DNA of 8,448 bases from Gammaproteobacteria bacterium (GTDB lineage Bacteria > Pseudomonadota > Gammaproteobacteria > Halothiobacillales > Halothiobacillaceae): assembly GCA_029335925.2 (NCBI GenBank), contig JARJMX020000178.1, positions 1 to 8,448 of the forward strand, read 5' to 3'. Under the pieces are notes generated by a model. It was not told the origin of the DNA, ran no database searches, and saw only the letters and a program-made list of their open reading frames with translations. Position 1 is the first letter of the stretch. Each line of letters opens with the position of its first letter. The translations under genes were made by a program, and so were the position numbers. This document shows positions 6,248 through 8,448 of this stretch, piece by piece.

Positions 6248-6778
6248 GTGATCGAAAACGCTCTGGATATCCTTAAGGAAGCCGTTCAAAGGTATTTTCG
6301 CATGGCGCGGTATGGCCGTTTACCTAAGGGATTTTATCTCTGGAGGTTGACGGGAGCGCGTGGGTGGAGCATCGCCCATGAAGCGGCCAAGTACGGTTCG
6401 TTGCCGAAGGATTTTGAGCTATGGGATTTGGCCGATCACAGCGGCCAGACCGTCGCCCATGTGGCGGCCATGTACGGCCATCTGCCGAAGGGGTTTGACC
6501 AATGGCGTTTGGCGGATGCCACCGGCTGGACCGTCGCCCACCAAGCAGCCCTGTCCGAGACGCTCCCACAGGACTTTAGCCAATGGGATTTAGCGGACCA
6601 TCATGGAGGAACCGTGGCGCACGTGGCGGCCCATGTGGGGTGTTTGCCTGAGGATTTTAATCTGTGGCATCTGGCTGACCACCGGGGCTGGACCGTGGCG
6701 GATGAGGCGGCCGTTCGAAAGCTCAGTGGCGAGGATAGGAGCGTTTTGGATCGTTCTTGGATGTATGGGCTACATTGA
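6248..6778 (+). CDS. 27-residue-repeat (ankyrin-like) protein 6, shortest paralogue
   Basis: 176 residues. GTG 6248 is chosen because it keeps the N-terminal helix and YFRMARYGRLPKGF cap that match proteins 2 and 3, and AAGAGAG (6234-6240) lies 7 nt upstream. ATG 6302 would cut off the cap. Five repeats follow. The fifth reads TVAD in place of TVAH and then leaves the consensus (VRKLSGEDRSVLDRSWMYGL), so the last 20 or so residues may come from other DNA joined at a breakpoint. It has its own promoter at 6187-6216. Its TGA (6776-6778) is followed at once, in the same frame, by a RepA-like helicase fragment. No signal peptide or membrane segment. Function unknown. Confidence 0.9.
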   Translation: MIENALDILKEAVQRYFRMARYGRLPKGFYLWRLTGARGWSIAHEAAKYGSLPKDFELWDLADHSGQTVAHVAAMYGHLPKGFDQWRLADATGWTVAHQAALSETLPQDFSQWDLADHHGGTVAHVAAHVGCLPEDFNLWHLADHRGWTVADEAAVRKLSGEDRSVLDRSWMYGLH

Positions 6779-6790
6779 GGGTTGGGCGAC

Positions 6791-7237
6791 ATGCGCGTGA
6801 AAAACAGCCATGCGGACATGGCCAAGGTCATGTCGAACATGGCGTCCATGGCCGTTGCCACCGGGGCGGCGGTGCTGTACTTGCACCATGTTAGCAAAAC
6901 AAGCGCGCTCAAAAACCAAGTCGACACACTGTATGCGGCGCGCGGGGCGTCGGTCTTGGTGGATCATGCCCAATGGTGCGCTTACCTTGCCCCCATGAGC
7001 GAACACGAGGCCAAGCAGGCCACGGACAGCAGGGGGCGGCCTCCCATAGGCGAGGCACGGCGTAGGCTTTTCGTGCGTTTTGGGGTCAGCAAGTCGAGTG
7101 TGGATACGATCCAGCCTGATCGCTGGTTTCAAAGGATGGACGGCGGTGTTTTGCGGCCTGTCGATCTTATACCGGCCCAGAAGGCCAGTGCTGTTGGGCT
7201 TCGGTTTGCCAAAGGGGGGCTTTGGGCTCAGCTTTAA
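6791..7237 (+). pseudogene. RepA-like plasmid replicative helicase, N-terminally truncated remnant
   Basis: 148 residues from ATG 6791 (TTG 6782 is in the same frame), ending at TAA 7235-7237. It resembles the C-terminal half of the RSF1010 RepA/AAA_25-type hexameric helicases that unwind plasmid origins. Recognisable elements in order are SHADMAKVMSNM, GAAVLYLHHVSK, ARGASVLVDHAQW, YLAPMSEHEA, LFVRFGVSK and DRWFQRMDGGVLRPV. The family is usually near 280 residues; the N-terminal half with Walker A (GxGKS) and the Walker B region is absent, so it cannot be an active ATPase. A GAGGG overlapping the previous stop is placed 9 nt before ATG 6791, so a truncated protein could still be made. Evidence of a plasmid past; the ancestor probably broke where repeat gene 6 now ends. 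Recalled family resemblance, not a search. Confidence 0.75.
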
Positions 7238-7656
7238 CGCCATCTCTCGCGCCCGTAGAGCACGCCGCTTGCAAAAAAAAGGCGGCGAACGCAACAAAAG
7301 CCACTGACCCACTTCTGCTGCGCTGCCGCCTCAATTTAAGGAGAGCGTGAAGGGATTCTATACTCTTGGTTGGCTTCTTGTCAAGTCTTTTCGTCGAAAA
7401 AAAGCCCCAGGGCTCGGCGGTCCCTGAATCCATGAGGGAAGGCTTACGGCCAGGGGCGGATGATGGGTTACCCCCAAGGCTTGGCTTGACCCTAAGAGGA
7501 TGGGGCAAGGTTGGGGCTTGGGGTGAAGAGTATATTTTACCCTCTGTCTATTCTTTGTCAACATGCAGAGCGTATGGATGTTGACCTTCTAGGCATGAGG
7601 ATGTATGTTCAGCATCGTTTCGTTTCTTTCAACCAACGGGAGACCTTGTCCTTCCT
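7238..7656. other. Gene-poor stretch of 419 bases
   Basis: No convincing gene of normal size is visible. It holds a hairpin with a 13-nt A-rich loop (CGCCGC 7263-7268, GCGGCG 7282-7287), a small inverted repeat (TCCCT 7421-7425, AGGGA 7435-7439), a G-rich segment with several GGGGC or GGGG runs (about 7452-7523), an AT-rich TATATTTTA at 7531-7539, and two doubtful small ORFs described separately. Lying behind a RepA remnant it could be a decayed replication region, but I see no iterons or DnaA boxes. Open frames on the minus strand here are short and lack family resemblance. Confidence 0.6.
7347..7427 (+). CDS. Possible 26-residue small protein
   Basis: GTG 7347 follows AAGGAG (7338-7343), the strongest Shine-Dalgarno in this stretch but only 3 nt away, closer than ideal. 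The product would be a short hydrophobic segment followed by a basic cluster (FYTLGWLLVKSFRRKK). Such a layout occurs in small membrane peptides, but a frame this short can arise by chance. Confidence 0.15.
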   Translation: MKGFYTLGWLLVKSFRRKKAPGLGGP

Positions 7657-7660
7657 ATGA
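7574..7660 (+). CDS. Possible 28-residue upstream ORF overlapping the next gene (ATGA)
   Basis: ATG 7574 (also ATG 7595) opens a short frame, MDVDLLGMRMYVQHRF onward, whose TGA (7658-7660) overlaps the ATG 7657 of the next gene as ATGA, a typical coupling arrangement. No good Shine-Dalgarno precedes it. It could be a leader peptide or the 3' end of a decayed gene. Confidence 0.2.
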   Translation: MDVDLLGMRMYVQHRFVSFNQRETLSFL

Positions 7661-7839
7661 AAATTCACGGAAAGAACATCCTTGAGGATTTTGATGATGA
7701 CGAATCCCCGCGAAAAGTCAAGATAAAAACACCACCTAAGCGCAAGCCCCGGTATAGCAAACACGAGGCCACGCGATTAGGAATGGATGAAGACCTTCTT
7801 AATCAACCGCGCCCGCCCAAGCCTCGCCGCTTAAGGTGA
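7657..7839 (+). CDS. Hypothetical small basic protein
   Basis: 60 residues, ATG 7657 to TGA 7837-7839. The upstream in-frame sequence is open only back to 7585 and offers no better start. A weak GGGAGA (7638-7643) is the nearest ribosome-binding candidate, 13 nt away. The N-terminal 17 or so residues are acidic (ILEDFDDDESPRK), and the rest is rich in Lys, Arg and Pro (KIKTPPKRKPRYSK, then QPRPPKPRRLR). Composition suggests a disordered, nucleic-acid-binding or partner-binding protein; I do not recognise the family. It lies upstream of the coupling-protein gene, separated by hairpins and a promoter, so it may be a transfer-region accessory protein, inferred from position only. Confidence 0.6.
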   Translation: MKIHGKNILEDFDDDESPRKVKIKTPPKRKPRYSKHEATRLGMDEDLLNQPRPPKPRRLR

Positions 7840-7880
7840 CACTTTTCTTTCCGTCCTGATCTCCTCTGATCTCCCCGCGT

Positions 7881-7927
7881 CGAACCCATCCACGGCGAGG
7901 ATGTTATTCCTTGATGGGATGGGTTTG
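7881..7927 (+). repeat. Inverted repeat, 11-bp arms
   Basis: AACCCATCC (7883-7891) and GGATGGGTT (7917-7925) are perfect 9-bp inverted copies. Two further pairs (one G-U, one C-G) extend the arms to 7881 and 7927. The 25-nt spacer contains ATGTTATTCC. It directly precedes the next hairpin and is not followed by a T run, so it is a structured leader or trailer element rather than a terminator by itself. Confidence 0.65.
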
Positions 7928-7928
7928 C

Positions 7929-7979
7929 AAGGGCGGCCCAGCCTTGCGCCGATAGGCCACAAACCAAGGCCGCCCTTTT
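7929..7979 (+). terminator. Large-loop hairpin with T run, probable terminator or attenuator
   Basis: AAGGGCGGCC (7929-7938) and GGCCGCCCTT (7968-7977) form a perfect 10-bp stem with a 29-nt loop, followed by a short T run (7976-7979). The loop is larger than usual for an intrinsic terminator. Two other stems compete for the same bases: GCCTTG (7941-7946) with CAAGGC (7965-7970), and GGTTTG (7922-7927) with CAAACC (7960-7965). It probably ends the transcript of the 7657 gene; a switchable structure is possible. Confidence 0.5.
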
Positions 7980-7992
7980 GGCTACGAGGATG

Positions 7993-8016
7993 CGCTGGTT
8001 TTGTTATAATCCAGCG
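7993..8016 (+). promoter_or_regulatory. Extended -10 promoter inside a palindrome, upstream of the coupling-protein gene
   Basis: TGTTATAAT (8002-8010) is a perfect extended -10 element (TGn plus TATAAT). No good -35 is placed at 17 nt; TTGGCT (7978-7983) is 21 nt away. CGCTGG (7993-7998) and CCAGCG (8011-8016) are inverted arms enclosing the -10, which would suit a repressor operator. The start of transcription would be near 8017, about 33 nt before ATG 8050. Confidence 0.55.
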
Positions 8017-8049
8017 TGTTATTCCATCTTAAGCATCGATGGCCTGACG

Positions 8050-8352
8050 ATGAAAAACCCTTACGAGATTACCAAAGGCGAACAGATCGTCGATGTTCGC
8101 CCTTGGGGGACGCGCATCGCCGAATCCTTGGCCGATCCGTTCAACTTCGGCATGGCGGCCTTCTTTCTGGCCTTTTTTATGGTCGTCCTGCCGATGTTCA
8201 TGCCGGTGTGGATCATCTTGGCCTTGACCATCACCATAAGCTCCGCCTCCGTAGGCAAGGTGCTGCCTTTTCGTTATCCCCCGTCGGCTATAGTCCCCCA
8301 CAACATAAACAAGCCCGGTAACGGCATCTTGTTTGTCGGTAACCTTGAGTAG
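8050..8352 (+). CDS. N-terminal part of a TrbC/DotL-like type IVB coupling protein, ended by an in-frame TAG
   Basis: 100 residues, ATG 8050 to TAG 8350-8352. No clear Shine-Dalgarno is seen; an upstream ATG or TTG in the same frame would put the promoter inside the gene. Residues 33-63 are a long hydrophobic stretch, enough for one long or two tight membrane helices (FGMAAFFLAFFMVVLPMFM, then VWIILALTITI). They are followed by VGKVLPFRYPPSA and GNGILFVGN, resembling the LPFRxP and GIxxLGN motifs that precede the ATPase domain in TrbC of IncI plasmids and DotL/IcmO. These inner-membrane ATPases hand substrates to a type IVB conjugation or secretion channel. The family is many hundreds of residues long, so this is a truncation at the TAG, or a gene whose reading continues (see the following feature). 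Resemblance is from memory of the family. Confidence 0.55.
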   Translation: MKNPYEITKGEQIVDVRPWGTRIAESLADPFNFGMAAFFLAFFMVVLPMFMPVWIILALTITISSASVGKVLPFRYPPSAIVPHNINKPGNGILFVGNLE

Positions 8353-8448
8353 GACGCCTTGAGAGATATCCGCCTCCCCCTTGAAATCCCGGGCGATAGT
8401 TTCTTGGAGGTGTGGGTCTCCGTGGAGGGCGTCCGCGCGCATTTTGTG
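8353..8448 (+). other. Continuation of the coupling-protein frame after the TAG
   Basis: The same frame stays open for 32 codons to the window edge. It reads DALRDIRLPLEIPGDS, then FLEVWVSVEGVRAHFV. The last part resembles the E-[LV]-W-x-x-x-x-x-x-x-x-H segment found just before the Walker A loop in TrbC/DotL-type proteins. This suggests the TAG interrupts a once continuous gene. No Walker A is visible because the window stops first. Confidence 0.4.

Larger units (their letters stand above)
1..6715 (+). repeat. Dispersed 81-bp (27-residue) coding repeat family across six genes
   Basis: About 62 copies of an 81-bp unit occur in frame in six consecutive genes. The translated unit is GWTVAHEAARxGx plus LPEGFDRWDLADKx. 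G1, T3, A5, H6, A8, L14, P15, F18, W21 and D25 are the most constant positions. Positions 2, 7, 10, 11, 13, 16, 17, 19, 20, 26 and 27 vary. Most units are exactly 27 residues; exceptions carry insertions of 1 to 16 residues, often just before LP or after WD. The first half matches the T-x-x-H-x-A-A helix of ankyrin repeats, but the second half does not match the usual VVxLLLxxGADxN helix. That this is an ankyrin-like solenoid is inference. The pattern breaks only between genes and in the non-repeat gene at 5862-6155. Confidence 0.95.

Noticed and set aside
1..6715. CRISPR array
   Set aside because: The repeats are 81 bp, coding, contiguous without unique spacers, and vary at silent sites.
1..6715. 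TALE, PPR or standard ankyrin repeats
   Set aside because: Unit length (27) and motifs do not fit TALE (33-35) or PPR (35), and the second helix of the canonical 33-residue ankyrin unit is missing. Only an ankyrin-like relation is kept.
7167..7508. Minus-strand lipoprotein-like frame (VAFVAFAAFFLQAAC)
   Set aside because: The hydrophobic stretch is about 60 residues from the start, the lipobox is poor, the mature part would be very short, and the frame overlaps the RepA remnant on the other strand.
8350..8352. Genome-wide reassignment of TAG to glutamine
   Set aside because: The repeat genes contain many Gln codons, all CAA or CAG, with no in-frame TAG. Absence of TAG as terminator in about nine genes is weak evidence alone.
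8029..8442. Minus-strand 137-residue frame at the right end
   Set aside because: It is antisense to the membrane and coupling-protein frame, shows no recognisable motif, and has no good ribosome-binding site.

Overview
The window is built around a cluster of six paralogous genes, all on the + strand. They encode proteins made almost entirely of an unusual 27-residue (81-bp) tandem repeat. The repeat reads roughly GWTVAHEAARxGx followed by LPEGFDRWDLADKx. About 62 units are visible: about 20 in the first gene (cut by the left edge), then 8, 14, 10, 7 and 5. The TxAHxAAxxGxL half resembles the first helix of an ankyrin repeat (TPLHLAAxxGH), but the unit is six residues shorter than the usual 33 and has a LPxxFxxWDLAD second half. 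I read the proteins as short-unit, ankyrin-like solenoids. Fold and function are inferred.

Layout. 1-1709: repeat gene 1, open at the left edge and apparently a fusion of two ancestral copies. 1766-2560, 2604-3881 and 3927-5024: repeat genes 2-4, with gaps of 42-56 nt, probably one transcript ending at an intrinsic terminator at 5055-5083. 5133-5810: repeat gene 5. 5862-6155: a small unrelated acidic-tailed protein. 6187-6216: a good promoter inside a 7-bp inverted repeat, in front of repeat gene 6 (6248-6778). 6791-7237: a headless fragment of a RepA-type plasmid replicative helicase, in the same frame as repeat gene 6 and just behind its stop. 7238-7656: mostly non-coding, with only doubtful small ORFs. 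7657-7839: a small basic hypothetical protein. 7881-7977: two adjacent inverted repeats that can pair in alternative ways. 8005-8010: an extended -10 promoter inside a palindrome. 8050-8352: what looks like the membrane-anchored N-terminus of a type IVB (TrbC/DotL-like) coupling protein, cut by an in-frame TAG after which recognisable sequence continues to the window end.

The RepA remnant and the conjugation/secretion coupling protein suggest accessory DNA (a plasmid or integrated conjugative element) of a moderately GC-rich proteobacterium; I cannot name the species. The repeat genes have no signal peptides or membrane segments. Each visible N-terminus has a Y-x-x-x-A-cap half repeat, and in every terminal repeat the conserved His of TVAH is replaced. 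Several have acidic tails. The array looks like an evolving set of protein-binding scaffolds that diversifies by in-frame 81-bp duplication and exchange. A tempting but unproven idea is that they are cargo of the neighbouring type IVB-like transfer system.
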